Shown: positions 44,992 to 57,486 of the stretch, in pieces
Layout: each line of letters opens with the position of its first letter
Numbering within the stretch: the first letter of the stretch is position 1
NCBI RefSeq assembly: GCF_024305245.1
Contig: NZ_JAMWYX010000002.1
Span: 1 to 64,000 of the forward strand
Reading direction: 5' to 3'
Length of the DNA: 64,000 bases
From: Erythrobacter sp.
GTDB lineage: Bacteria; Pseudomonadota; Alphaproteobacteria; Sphingomonadales; Sphingomonadaceae
The notes under the pieces: model-generated
What the model was told of the DNA's origin: nothing
The model's database searches: none
The model's input: only the letters and a program-made list of their open reading frames with translations
Translations under genes and position numbers: made by a program

Positions 44992-47772
44992 ATGAAGACC
45001 AACGGGATCAATGTGAGCGCGCGTCTGCTTTGCGGGGCCGCAACCTTTCTGGCGCTGGCCGCGACCGGCGCACCGGTGCTGGCGCAGGACGCCGAAGAAC
45101 CGGCAACCGCCACCGCCGATGATGAAGAGAACGCGATTGTCGTCACCGGCATCCGCAGCTCGATCCAGTCCTCGCTCGATGCCAAGCGCAATGCGACCTC
45201 CATCGTCGAAGTGATCTCGTCCGAAGACATCGGCCTGCTGCCCGACCTTTCGATCGCCGATACGCTGGCGCGTCTGCCCGGCGTCACCGCCCAGCGCGTG
45301 CGCGGACGTTCGCAGCAGATCTCGATCCGCGGCCTCGGCCCCGACTTCTCGCTCGCGCTGCTCAATGGCCGCGAAGTGGTTTCGGCGGGTAACAACCGCG
45401 GGATCGAATTCGACCAGTTTCCGTCCGAACTGATCGGCTCGGGCGTGGTCTACAAGACCGGCGATGCGCAACTGGCCGCCATCGGCATTGCCGGCGCGGT
45501 CGATCTGCGCACGATCAAGCCGCTCGACTACAAGGATCGCCAGATCACCGCGCAGGCGACCTACACGATCAACGATCAGGGATCGCTGAACCCCGATTTT
45601 TCGGATGACGGGTACCGCTTCTTCGCCAGCTACATCGATCAGAACGCCAGCGGCACGCTGGGCTGGTCGCTGGGCGTGACGACTCAATCGATACCGACCC
45701 ACATCATCCAGCGCGAGTTGAAGACCCGCAACGACCAGGTCTCGCGCACGGCCGACGGGGTGATTTATCCCAGCGACAATCCGCGTCAGGGCGTGCAGAG
45801 CCGCAGTTTCGAACGCACCTCGGTTGCCGGGACACTGCAGTTCGAACCGACCGACAATTTCGCGCTGACGATCGACAGCTTCTACACCGATACCAGCGAT
45901 TCCGGCATCTTCCGCGGCACCGAAACTCCGATCGCTTCGTGGAGCGGGGCGAGTTTCGACAGCGCGACCGGCAGCGGCCCGTTCGCTGACACGGCGACCT
46001 ATTCGGCGGTGGTGCCGATCTTGCGCACCGACACCGAAGGCGCCGAATCCTCGATCTTCGCGATCGGCGGTAATCTGGAATGGCGGGCGAACGACAATCT
46101 CGGCTTCGTGCTCGATTACGGGTATTCTACGCTCGACCGTGACGATGTCGATTTCGAATCCTACGCAGGGACCGGCCGTGCCCGCTCGGGTGCGCAGGAC
46201 ACGCTGACCTTCACCTTCCCCGAAAGCGGCGAATATTCGATCGACGGGCTGATCGATTACGCCGATCCGGCCAATGTCCTGCTGACCGATCCCGGCGGCT
46301 GGGGCCAGGTCGGATTCCTGCGCGAACCGGAGATCAACGACGAACTTCATCAGCTGCGCGCCGAAGCCTCATGGGAATTCGACGGCGGGATGATCGACAG
46401 CATCGTGGTCGGTTGGCTCTACACCGATCGCAACAAGGATTTCGACAATAACGGCACGTTCCTGCGCGCCGGCCCCGCTTTCACGGACAGCTCGCTGGCG
46501 ATCCCGGCCGACCTGATTATCGGGTCGTCCAATTCCAAGGGGATCGGGCAGGACATCATCGCCTATAATCCGGCGGCGCTGCTGGACAGCGGCGTCTATC
46601 AGCTGGAACGGGCGACCGACGACACCGAATGGGTGGTCGAGGAGAAGATCCACAACTTCTACATCCAGGCCAATATCGACGGTGATCTGGGATCGGTTCC
46701 GGTGCGCGGCAATATCGGCCTGCGCTATGCCGATACCGAACAATCCTCGGTCGGCACGATCAGCGGCGGGTTCACCAATGATGTGAGCGCGAGCTACGAT
46801 AACTGGCTGCCGAGCATGAACCTCAGCTTCGAGGTTGCGCAGGACACCTTCATCCGTGTCGCGGCGGCCAAGACCATCACCCGCGCGCGGCTGGATCAGC
46901 TGGCGGCAAACCAGAACATCTCCGTCAATCCGCTGAGCTGTGCGGACACGAATGGCGACCAGATCCCCGATACGGTGATCGGCTTCAATCCGCCCACGCT
47001 GGTATGTTTCAATCTGGGCGGGGGCAACCCGACGTTGCAGCCTTACCGGTCGACATCATTCGACGTGTCGTTCGAAAAGTATTTCACGCCCGGTTCGGCG
47101 ATTATCGTCGCGGCATTCCACAAGGAATTGTCCGACTGGGTGCTCGATCTCAGCGAAACGATCGACCTGACCCAGCAAATCGAGAATGCCGGGTTCGGAT
47201 CGATCCTTACGACAGCGCCCGAACTGGCCACCGGCGTGTTCGGCGGTCCGGTGAACTTCGCGGACGGATCGATCACCGGGATCGAAGGCACGCTGCGGTT
47301 CGATTTCGGCGATGTCTCGACCGCGCTCGACGGGTTCGGCGGGTTCGCCAGCGTGACCTATGCCGATGCCGAGATCGAACAGCCGGGGCTCAACCCGATC
47401 CGCATTCCGGGATATTCGGATGTCACCTGGTCGGGCGATATCTTCTACGAGAAGTACGGCTTCCGAGCCAAACTCGCCGCGCGTTACCGCGGTGCCTTCC
47501 TGTCCGAAGTGCAGAACTTCTCCGGCGGGCTCGACGGGGCGGATGCGCAGGGTGAAACCATCATCGATGCGCAGATCGGCTACACCTTCGAAAAGCCGGG
47601 CAGCCCGCTCAACGGCGTCGGGATTCTGTTGGAAGCGTTCAACCTGACCAACGAACCCTTCGTGACCCAGAACGATCTGCTGGGGGTCGGCGGCGACGTG
47701 GTCGGCACCTTCCCGAGCCGCCACGAGATCTACGGGCGGACGTTCAACTTCACGATCCGCAAGAACTTCTGA
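44992..47772 (+). CDS. TonB-dependent receptor (TIGR01782 type)
   Basis: A 926-aa outer-membrane receptor. The signal peptide ends at VLA-Q (about residue 32). The TonB-box-like ENAIVVTGIRSSIQSSLDAKR and the plug domain (VEVISSEDIGLLPDLSIADTLARLPGVTAQR) match the TonB-Xanth-Caul subfamily used for oligosaccharide uptake. A 22-strand-type barrel ends FTIRKNF. Given its neighbours, maltodextrin or a related glucan is the likely ligand (inference). Confidence 0.93.
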   Translation: MKTNGINVSARLLCGAATFLALAATGAPVLAQDAEEPATATADDEENAIVVTGIRSSIQSSLDAKRNATSIVEVISSEDIGLLPDLSIADTLARLPGVTAQRVRGRSQQISIRGLGPDFSLALLNGREVVSAGNNRGIEFDQFPSELIGSGVVYKTGDAQLAAIGIAGAVDLRTIKPLDYKDRQITAQATYTINDQGSLNPDFSDDGYRFFASYIDQNASGTLGWSLGVTTQSIPTHIIQRELKTRNDQVSRTADGVIYPSDNPRQGVQSRSFERTSVAGTLQFEPTDNFALTIDSFYTDTSDSGIFRGTETPIASWSGASFDSATGSGPFADTATYSAVVPILRTDTEGAESSIFAIGGNLEWRANDNLGFVLDYGYSTLDRDDVDFESYAGTGRARSGAQDTLTFTFPESGEYSIDGLIDYADPANVLLTDPGGWGQVGFLREPEINDELHQLRAEASWEFDGGMIDSIVVGWLYTDRNKDFDNNGTFLRAGPAFTDSSLAIPADLIIGSSNSKGIGQDIIAYNPAALLDSGVYQLERATDDTEWVVEEKIHNFYIQANIDGDLGSVPVRGNIGLRYADTEQSSVGTISGGFTNDVSASYDNWLPSMNLSFEVAQDTFIRVAAAKTITRARLDQLAANQNISVNPLSCADTNGDQIPDTVIGFNPPTLVCFNLGGGNPTLQPYRSTSFDVSFEKYFTPGSAIIVAAFHKELSDWVLDLSETIDLTQQIENAGFGSILTTAPELATGVFGGPVNFADGSITGIEGTLRFDFGDVSTALDGFGGFASVTYADAEIEQPGLNPIRIPGYSDVTWSGDIFYEKYGFRAKLAARYRGAFLSEVQNFSGGLDGADAQGETIIDAQIGYTFEKPGSPLNGVGILLEAFNLTNEPFVTQNDLLGVGGDVVGTFPSRHEIYGRTFNFTIRKNF

Positions 47773-47818
47773 TCGGTAGCATCGCAATACAACCCTCGGG
47801 TCGCTCCAGGGTTTCAGG

Positions 47819-47847
47819 AAGGGCTCGCCAGCAATGGCGGGCCCTTT
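47819..47847 (+). terminator. rho-independent terminator of the TonB receptor gene
   Basis: Stem GGGCTCGCC (47821-47829) pairs with GGCGGGCCC (47836-47844) with one G-T wobble, a 6-nt loop, a preceding AA and a following TTT. It lies about 47 bp after the receptor stop. Confidence 0.75.
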
Positions 47848-48121
47848 CCGCGTCCGGGCTTTCAGTGCCGCGGCAGGCGAGACACCGGCGCGAGGCGGCA
47901 TAAGCGGTGCATCCGCTTTCCTACTTGTGTTGCGGGTGGCAGCGTCGGCGCCATGCCTTGCCGCAAGTGCTTTTTCCGCCTCCCGATGACATCGGATGAG
48001 GGCGAAGATTTTCGCTCCTTGGACAGTGTCTCATGTGTCTCCTACACGCGCCGCCGCGCAGCGCGCGCCGGGGTTAATCGGCGTGGCAGAGCCTTCGTCG
48101 AAGCGACGATAGGCGGCGCGA
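47848..48121. other. intergenic region between convergent genes
   Basis: With the terminator above, a 349-bp gap separates the TonB receptor and halogenase copy 2, which run towards each other. Apart from GC-rich palindromic stretches near 48050-48075 (a possible terminator for the minus-strand operon) nothing is recognisable. No RNA gene or coding pattern was seen. Confidence 0.5.
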
Positions 48122-49648
48122 TCAGGTGGTGATCGGCGGCGCGGCGCAGTGGCGGGCGACGAATTCGCCATGGCCCGGCATCGCGGCCACCGCCTCGTCC
48201 ATCGCGCTGCGGATTTGCGCCAGACGCTCGCCCACCGGCACGCCTCCACGCATTGCGGCGAGGGCGGGTGCACGGGCGGGCACGATGCCCTGGCCGAGAT
48301 AGACCGCGATCCAGCTGGGGTTGGCGAACAGCTCGCGCTCGCCGGAAACCAGCATGCCGTGAGCGGCGAAGTGGTCGATCTTGTATTGCAGGCTGTCGGG
48401 GATCGGCATCGCCGCGCAGTAGCGCCACAGCTCGGAATCGTCCCGCTCGCTGGCCTTGTAATGCAGGATCAGAAAGTCGCGGATCCGCTCGTATTCGCTG
48501 GTGGTCTGCGCGTTGTATTCGCGCGCCAGCAGCGGCGACATCGCATTATCGGGCAGCAGCGCGATCAGCCGCAGGATGCCGTACTGGATGAGGTGCAGAC
48601 TGGTCGATTCGAGCGGCTCCATGAACCCCGCCGAAAGTCCGATGGCGACGCAATTGCGCTTCCAAAACTCGCGGCGTTTGCCGGTGACGAAGCGCAATGT
48701 GCGCGGGTCAGCCAGAGGCTTGCCGTCAAGGGTGGCGAGCAGTTCGGCGCTGGCGGCGTCCTCCGAAATGAACTCGCTGCAATGGACGTAGCCGTTGCCG
48801 GTGCGGTGCTGCAGCGGGATGCGCCATTGCCAGCCAGCAACCTTGGCAGTGGAGCGGGTGTAGGGCGTGAATTCGCCCTTCTCACAGGGCACTGCCACCG
48901 CGCGGTCACACGGCAGCCAGTGCTGCCAGTTGTCATAGCCCGCTTCCAGCGCCTCCTCGATCAGAAGTCCGCGAAAGCCGCTGCAATCGATAAAGAACTC
49001 GCCGCTCACCGTCTCCCCGCTCTCCAGCGTGACATGTTCGATGAAACCATCCGCGCCGCGCAAACCTACGTCGACGACGCGGCCTTCCTTGTGCACGACG
49101 CCGCGCGCCTCGGCAAAGCGCCTGAGGAAAGCGGCGTAGAGCCCGGCGTCGAAGTGATAGGCATAATCGAAGGTCGACTGGATCAGCCGCCGATCAGCGG
49201 AAGGGTGCGTGAACTTGCCCGCCTTGGCCATGGCCCAGCACATCGAGAAATCGTCGATCGGGCCGGTGACGCGCCCGGCCAGATATTCGCGCATCCAGTG
49301 GTGATAGAACGGCACGGCATCGAACTCGGCGCCGTATTGGCCGAAGGGGTGGAAATAGCTGTGTCCGCGCTTGCCCCAGTCGACGAACTCGATCCCGAGT
49401 TTGAACGATCCTTGCGTCTCGCGCACAAAGGTTGCCTCGTCGATCCCGAGCCGTTGGTTGAAATTGCGGATCGGCGGGATGGTCGCTTCGCCCACGCCGA
49501 CGGTGCCGATCGCTTCGCTTTCGATCAGCGTGATGGCGCAATCGCGGCCAACGACATCGGCGAGCGCGGCCGCCGTCATCCAGCCCGCACTGCCGCCGCC
49601 GACAATGACGATGCTGGTGAGCGGGGCAGGGGCGGCATCGGCGGTCAT
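48122..49648 (-). CDS. flavin-dependent tryptophan halogenase family protein (copy 2)
   Basis: A 508-aa paralogue of copy 1, aligned along its whole length. FAD motif GGGSAGW is at 17-23, the catalytic-type Lys is at 83 (GSFKLGIEF), and WQWRIPLQHRTGNG and EPLESTSLHLIQ are conserved. It sits 3 bp downstream of the LacI regulator gene as last member of the amylase-glucosidase-lacI operon, so it should be co-regulated with sugar use. The halogenation substrate, if any, is unknown. Confidence 0.88.
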   Translation of the reverse strand: MTADAAPAPLTSIVIVGGGSAGWMTAAALADVVGRDCAITLIESEAIGTVGVGEATIPPIRNFNQRLGIDEATFVRETQGSFKLGIEFVDWGKRGHSYFHPFGQYGAEFDAVPFYHHWMREYLAGRVTGPIDDFSMCWAMAKAGKFTHPSADRRLIQSTFDYAYHFDAGLYAAFLRRFAEARGVVHKEGRVVDVGLRGADGFIEHVTLESGETVSGEFFIDCSGFRGLLIEEALEAGYDNWQHWLPCDRAVAVPCEKGEFTPYTRSTAKVAGWQWRIPLQHRTGNGYVHCSEFISEDAASAELLATLDGKPLADPRTLRFVTGKRREFWKRNCVAIGLSAGFMEPLESTSLHLIQYGILRLIALLPDNAMSPLLAREYNAQTTSEYERIRDFLILHYKASERDDSELWRYCAAMPIPDSLQYKIDHFAAHGMLVSGERELFANPSWIAVYLGQGIVPARAPALAAMRGGVPVGERLAQIRSAMDEAVAAMPGHGEFVARHCAAPPITT

Positions 49649-49651
49649 CCG

Positions 49652-52362
<2,711 letters not shown>

Positions 52363-52366
52363 GGGA

Positions 52367-54214
52367 TCAGTACTCCGCCCTGCAGACGATATAGCCGGTG
52401 GCCGGGATGGTGAGGTGATAGGCGCCGATAGCCGCGCTGTTAGACGGACAATCGCCCGAAAGCGACTCCCACTGCGTCGCCCTGCCATCGACCGGGAAGG
52501 CGAGCGGGCGCGGGGTGTCTCCGGCGTTGAAGGCGATCACGATCTCGCCTTGGTCTTCGGGATCGAGCCGCGAAATCACCAGCGCACCGCCATCGTGATC
52601 GGCATGGCGGGTAAGCTGCTGCCCGTGCCGCAGCGCCGGTTCAGCCGTGCGCAGCGCGGCCATTGCGGCAATAGCGCGGTAGATCGGATGAGCGGGATCG
52701 AAATTGCTCGTGGCCACGCTCGCATCCGTGCCAGCGAGGTCGTTATCGGTGTAGACTGCGGTGGCAGACGGGAACATCGTCTCGCGCGCGTCCTGATCGT
52801 TACCGTCGGAGACGAAGCCCTGTTCGTCGCCGTAATAGATCGTCGGTACCCCGCGCGAGAACATCATCAGCGCGTGGCCCAGTTCGATCCGGCTGACCAG
52901 TTCGGCGTCGGAAATGCCGGGATTGGCCTGCTTCACGAACATCGCGAACCGGCCCATGTCATGATTGCCGAGGAAGGTCGGCAATTGCTTCGCGGTTTCG
53001 AACCCCTCGGCGTAAACCGCGTCGGTTTCGAACAGGTAGCTGAGCGTCGTGGCCGGTTTCTCGCCTGCCACCACATCGCGCACGCGGCCCTGAAACGCGA
53101 AATCGAGTACTGCCGGAAGCCCGGCCTGCGTGGTGAACTTGGCGAGATGCGCCGGTTCGAATTCGTACGCCTCGCCGAACATATGGAAATGCGGGATGCC
53201 TTGCGCACGGGCGTGATCGAGGATGGCCGGCGCGAACACCTGCCAGAATTCGGGGTTCACGTGCTTGGCGGTGTCGATGCGGAAGCCGTCGACCTTGAAG
53301 TCGCTGATCCACTGTTTGTAGATGTCGATGAACCCCGCCACCACGCGCGGGTTGGTGGTCATCACGTCGTCGAGCCCGGAGAAATCACCGGTGGTGCGGC
53401 TTTCGCCCTCCCAGAAACTGTCGCCACGATTGGTGTAATAGATCGGATCGTTGAGCCACGCCGGGTTCTTGATCGCCTTTTCGGCATCGGGAACATAGGT
53501 CGTATAAGCCCAATCGGGATCGGTCAGGTGCGCGAAATTCTTTGCGGTCAGATGCTTGGGATCGGTGCCAAGGAAGCCCTGATTGATGGGCGCGCCGTCT
53601 ACTGCGCCGCGGGTGGTGTAGGGGTATTCCCCCTCCGAACGGTAGGGACAAGCCGCGTTGTTGCGCAATTCCTCGGGCGCATTCGGGCCGGAACATTCGG
53701 CATATTTGATCACGTCGGCGGTGTGGTTGGTGATGATGTCCATATAGACTTTCATCCCGCGGGCGTGGGCGGCATCGACCAGCGCCTTGAACTCCGCGCG
53801 GGTGCCGAAATGCGGATCGACGTCGAGGAAATCGGTGATCCAGTAGCCGTGATAGCCCGAACTCTCGCGTCCCGGCGGGCCCTGCACCGGCTTGTTTTTG
53901 AACACCGGCGCGAGCCAGATCGCGGTCGCGCCGAGGCCCTGAATGTAGTCGAGCCGCTGCATCAGCCCCTTCAGATCGCCGCCCTGATAGAAGCCCTTGT
54001 GGGCGGGATCAAAACCGTGATCGAGCCGCGTGCCTTCTATCCCGCCACGATCATTGGCCCGGTCACCGTTCTCGAACCGGTCGGGCAGGACGAAGTAGAT
54101 GATCTCGTCCTCGGGCGCGCGATCGGCCAGTGGCGGCAAGGCCGAAGATTTCTCGCCCGCCAACGCGGTGCCGGCGCACAGCGCAGCGATTACGCTTACG
54201 AAGATTCGCATCAT
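52367..54214 (-). CDS. secreted GH13 alpha-amylase
   Basis: A 615-aa enzyme with a signal peptide (MMRIFVSVIAALCAGTALA). GH13 regions are MDIITNHTADV (I), DGFRIDTAKHV with the nucleophile (II), HMFGEAYE with the acid/base Glu (III) and FLGNHDMGR (IV). A C-terminal beta domain follows. It should act in the periplasm or at the cell surface on imported maltodextrins. First gene of the minus-strand operon with glucosidase, lacI and halogenase; an operator lies about 44 bp upstream. Confidence 0.92.
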   Translation of the reverse strand: MMRIFVSVIAALCAGTALAGEKSSALPPLADRAPEDEIIYFVLPDRFENGDRANDRGGIEGTRLDHGFDPAHKGFYQGGDLKGLMQRLDYIQGLGATAIWLAPVFKNKPVQGPPGRESSGYHGYWITDFLDVDPHFGTRAEFKALVDAAHARGMKVYMDIITNHTADVIKYAECSGPNAPEELRNNAACPYRSEGEYPYTTRGAVDGAPINQGFLGTDPKHLTAKNFAHLTDPDWAYTTYVPDAEKAIKNPAWLNDPIYYTNRGDSFWEGESRTTGDFSGLDDVMTTNPRVVAGFIDIYKQWISDFKVDGFRIDTAKHVNPEFWQVFAPAILDHARAQGIPHFHMFGEAYEFEPAHLAKFTTQAGLPAVLDFAFQGRVRDVVAGEKPATTLSYLFETDAVYAEGFETAKQLPTFLGNHDMGRFAMFVKQANPGISDAELVSRIELGHALMMFSRGVPTIYYGDEQGFVSDGNDQDARETMFPSATAVYTDNDLAGTDASVATSNFDPAHPIYRAIAAMAALRTAEPALRHGQQLTRHADHDGGALVISRLDPEDQGEIVIAFNAGDTPRPLAFPVDGRATQWESLSGDCPSNSAAIGAYHLTIPATGYIVCRAEY

Positions 54215-54257
54215 GACCCAACTCCCTCCGTTGGCGTTCTGGCATCATGCCCGAATT

Positions 54258-54275
54258 TTTGCAAATCTTTGTAGA
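54258..54275. promoter_or_regulatory. probable LacI-family operator (amylase side)
   Basis: TTTGCAAA-TC-TTTGTAGA, an imperfect copy of the palindrome at 54382-54399 with the same 2-bp centre. It lies about 44 bp upstream of the amylase start, a position expected for repression. Confidence 0.6.
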
Positions 54276-54381
54276 GGGCAGTGTTGGTCCCGAACGCATT
54301 AAATAAGCCAATGATAAAACAATGAAAGGCAGCGTAATGCCTGCTCTTGGGAGAATTTTCACGATCAAGATCGCAAAGTTT

Positions 54382-54399
54382 CTTGCAAATTTTTGCAAG
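54382..54399. promoter_or_regulatory. probable LacI-family operator (MFS side), perfect palindrome
   Basis: CTTGCAAA-TT-TTTGCAAG: two perfect 8-bp inverted arms around a 2-bp centre, 18 bp in all, the length and symmetry of LacI-family sites. It lies about 125 bp upstream of the transporter start. Confidence 0.7.
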
Positions 54400-54521
54400 C
54401 TGTCCAGACTAGCTTAGCACGGGTTGGAAGCCATCGGCCATGAGAGCCGCGATTTTACCGCCCGGCGGGTGCCGCGTCATCCCTGCAGCAGCGGGGAGCG
54501 GCGGGAGAGGATAGTGCGATC

Positions 54522-56111
54522 ATGATGCCAGCAGGCCACAAGCCCGCGCTGAAGCCAGCGCAGATATGGAACATGAGCTTCGGCTTTCTGGGCATCCAGA
54601 TCGGTTTCGACCTGCAGAACGGTAATGTCAGCCGGATTTTCCAGACGCTCGGCGCCGAGGTCGATGAACTGGCGATTCTGTGGATTGCCGCGCCGATGAC
54701 GGGGCTGATCGTGCAGCCGATCATCGGCCATCTTTCCGACAAGACGTGGGGCAGGTTCGGACGACGGCGGCCCTATTTCCTCGTCGGCGCGCTGCTAGCC
54801 AGCCTCGCGCTGTTCGTGATGCCCAATTCGCCGGTGTTGTGGGTCGCGGCGGGGATGCTGTGGATCATGGACGCCTCGCTCAATGTCACGATGGAGCCGT
54901 TCCGCGCCTTCGTTGGCGACAATCTGCCCGACCGGCAGCGCACGATGGGCTACGCGATGCAGAGCTTTTTCATCGGGGTGGGCGCGGTGGTGGCGGGCGC
55001 GCTGCCGTGGGTGATGACCAACTGGCTTGGCCTCAGCAATGTCGCACCGGCTGGCGAAATCCCGCAGACGGTGCAGTGGGCGTTCTATATCGGCGGGGCG
55101 GCGCTGCTGGCGGCGGTCGCGTGGACGGTGTTCACCACCCGCGAATATTCGCCGGATGAATTGGCCGGGTTCGAAGCGGCGCGGCGCAATGCGCTCGGCA
55201 TCGCACGCAAGACCTCCGCCGCAGCGCTGCGCAGCGCCGCGCAATTCCGCAAGGGCGGGATGGTGTGGATCATCGCAGGCGTGGTCTTTGCCGCCTTCGT
55301 CGCGCTGGCACGCGGCGAAGCGCGCCCGGCGTTTCTGGGCGCAATCGAGGTCGCCCAGGAGCTTTACGTGCTGGCCGCCTTGCTCGCCGCATTCGGCGGC
55401 ATCCAATTGGTCGCGAGCGTCTTGCGGGCCGAGGGGCGCAACCACAGCGGTTTTATGGAAGTGGTCAGCGATCTGTTCGCCATGCCCAAGACCATGCAGC
55501 AGCTCGCGGTGGTGCAGTTCTTCAGCTGGTTCGCGATGTTCGCGATGTGGATTTACGGCACGCCTGCGGTCGCCGAGTACCATTTCAGTGCGCCCGACCC
55601 GGCCACGCAAGGCTATCAGGACGCGGCCGACTGGTGGGCCTTGCTCGGCTCAGTCAGGAACGGTCTGGCGGCGGCGGCGGCATTGGGATTTATCCTCATC
55701 GCCGCGCGGATCGATCGCATCCGCTTGCATGCGATCAACTTGATGCTGGGCGCGGCGGGATTTGCCGGGATGCTGCTGATCCGCGATCCTGCGCTGTTGT
55801 GGGTGCCGATGATCGGTATCGGCATCGCCTGGGCATCGATCGTGTCGTTGCCCTATGCGATCCTTGCTGGCTGCGTCCCGGCGGAAAAAATGGGCATTTA
55901 CATGGGGGTGTTCAACATTTTCATCGTCGTGCCGCAATTGCTGGCGGCGACGGTGCTGGGGTTCCTCGTCACCAACCTGTTCGGCGGCGAGCCGATCTAC
56001 GCGATGGTGATCGCTGCGGTCAGCTTCGTGCTGGCGGCGATCGCCACTTTGTTCGTGGCCGATGGCGACCTGCCTGCCGACGCGCCGCTGCTGCGCGCAG
56101 GAGAGGCATGA
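54522..56111 (+). CDS. MFS sugar transporter (SLC45/GPH-like, probable maltose permease)
   Basis: A 529-aa inner-membrane transporter with 12 helices. The start WNMSFGFLGIQIGFDLQNGNVSRIFQTLGA and PIIGHLSDKTWGRFGRRRPYFLVG are characteristic of the sugar transporter group that includes MalY-like proteins of Caulobacter. It brings maltose or maltodextrin into the cytoplasm (inferred from the neighbouring amylases). The stop overlaps the next ATG. Confidence 0.88.
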   Translation: MMPAGHKPALKPAQIWNMSFGFLGIQIGFDLQNGNVSRIFQTLGAEVDELAILWIAAPMTGLIVQPIIGHLSDKTWGRFGRRRPYFLVGALLASLALFVMPNSPVLWVAAGMLWIMDASLNVTMEPFRAFVGDNLPDRQRTMGYAMQSFFIGVGAVVAGALPWVMTNWLGLSNVAPAGEIPQTVQWAFYIGGAALLAAVAWTVFTTREYSPDELAGFEAARRNALGIARKTSAAALRSAAQFRKGGMVWIIAGVVFAAFVALARGEARPAFLGAIEVAQELYVLAALLAAFGGIQLVASVLRAEGRNHSGFMEVVSDLFAMPKTMQQLAVVQFFSWFAMFAMWIYGTPAVAEYHFSAPDPATQGYQDAADWWALLGSVRNGLAAAAALGFILIAARIDRIRLHAINLMLGAAGFAGMLLIRDPALLWVPMIGIGIAWASIVSLPYAILAGCVPAEKMGIYMGVFNIFIVVPQLLAATVLGFLVTNLFGGEPIYAMVIAAVSFVLAAIATLFVADGDLPADAPLLRAGEA

Positions 56112-57475
56112 TGCGGCGGGGATTTGCTCTGCTGGCAGCGGCGATGCTGGCTTCGCCCGCATTGGCCGAGCCGGTCTATACGCCGCGCACGCTGGTCGAA
56201 GTGACGAATGCCGAGTGGACGCGCGATGCGGTGCTGTATCAGCTCAACACCCGCCAGTTCACGCCGGAGGGCACCTTCGCCGCCGCGCAGGACCACCTGC
56301 CGCGCCTTGCCGCAATGGGCGTGGACATCATCTGGTTGATGCCGATCCATCCCATCGGGGAGGTGAACCGCAAGGGCACACTCGGCAGTCCCTACGCGGT
56401 GCGCGACTACCGCGCGGTCAATCCGGAACTGGGCACCGAGGCGGAGTTTCGCGCTTTCGTGAACGAGGCGCACCGGCTGGGGCTGAAGGTGATCCTCGAC
56501 TGGGTCGCCAACCATTCGGCCTATGACAATCCGCTGACGGTGAGCCACCCCGGATGGTACACCCGCACACCCGAAGGCGCGTTGATGAGTCCGCAGGGCA
56601 CCGACTGGTCGGACGTGGCGGATTTCGATTACAGCCAGCCCGGTCTGCGCCGCTACATGACCGAAAGCCTCGTTTACTGGGTGCGCGAATTCGGAATCGA
56701 CGGTTACCGCGCCGATGTTGCCGGCTACGTCCCGCTCGATTTCTGGGAGACCGCGCGGGCCGAACTGGACACGGTAAAGCCCGTCTTCATGCTCGCCGAG
56801 TGGGAGCAGCGCGATCTGCACGCCCGCGCTTTCGATGCCACCTATGGCTGGGGCTGGAAGGAGGCGATGCAGCGCCTGGTGAAGGACGGCAGCGGCGCAG
56901 GCGCGATGCGCGGCTACTACGCCGGGCAGGCCGAAACCTGGCCGCACGCGGCGCTGCGGATGGTCTATACCGACAACCATGACCAGAATTCGTGGGACGG
57001 AGTGGCGGCCGAAATCTATGGCCCCGCTTATGAAGCGGCGATTGCGCTGTCATTCGTGGGGAGCGGGTTGCCGCTGATCTATAACGGGCAGGAGGCCGAC
57101 CTCGCCCGTCAGTTGGAATTTTTCGAACGCGATCCGATTGCGTGGCGCGAGGGCAAGCACGCCGCGCTGTTTGCCAGGCTGATCGCGCTCAAGACCGAGG
57201 CCGGCGCGCTGCACAACGGTCGTTACGGTGCGCCGATGGTGGAGGTGCCGACCAATGCCACCGCCGATGTCTATGCCTTCACGCGCGGGCAGGCAGGCGA
57301 GCGGGTGTTTGCGGTGTTCAACCTGTCACCCCGGCCGCAGACGGTCACGTTCGAACGCGCGCGCCACCATGGCCGCTACAGCGATGCGCTGAACGGCGAT
57401 GCGGCGGCATTCACGGGCAGCGAAACGCTCGATCTTGCCCCATGGGGCTACCGGATTTTCAAGGAAAACAAGTGA
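56108..57475 (+). CDS. secreted GH13 alpha-amylase family enzyme
   Basis: A 455-aa GH13 enzyme with a signal peptide (MMRRGFALLAAAMLASPALA). GH13 regions are LDWVANHSAYD (I), DGYRADVAG with the nucleophile (II), FMLAEWEQRD with the acid/base Glu (III) and YTDNHDQNS (IV). The compact size suggests a cyclomaltodextrinase or small alpha-amylase rather than a multi-domain enzyme. ATG 56108 overlaps the transporter stop; GCAGGAGAGG supplies the ribosome-binding site. Confidence 0.9.
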   Translation: MMRRGFALLAAAMLASPALAEPVYTPRTLVEVTNAEWTRDAVLYQLNTRQFTPEGTFAAAQDHLPRLAAMGVDIIWLMPIHPIGEVNRKGTLGSPYAVRDYRAVNPELGTEAEFRAFVNEAHRLGLKVILDWVANHSAYDNPLTVSHPGWYTRTPEGALMSPQGTDWSDVADFDYSQPGLRRYMTESLVYWVREFGIDGYRADVAGYVPLDFWETARAELDTVKPVFMLAEWEQRDLHARAFDATYGWGWKEAMQRLVKDGSGAGAMRGYYAGQAETWPHAALRMVYTDNHDQNSWDGVAAEIYGPAYEAAIALSFVGSGLPLIYNGQEADLARQLEFFERDPIAWREGKHAALFARLIALKTEAGALHNGRYGAPMVEVPTNATADVYAFTRGQAGERVFAVFNLSPRPQTVTFERARHHGRYSDALNGDAAAFTGSETLDLAPWGYRIFKENK

Positions 57476-57486
57476 GGCAGGACGTT

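Larger units (their letters stand above)
54215..54521. promoter_or_regulatory. divergent control region of the maltodextrin operons
   Basis: A 307-bp AT-rich region between the amylase operon (minus) and the MFS operon (plus). It contains two LacI-type palindromes, listed separately, and AT-rich stretches (54299-54330 and 54371-54395) suited to promoters on both strands. Confidence 0.7.
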
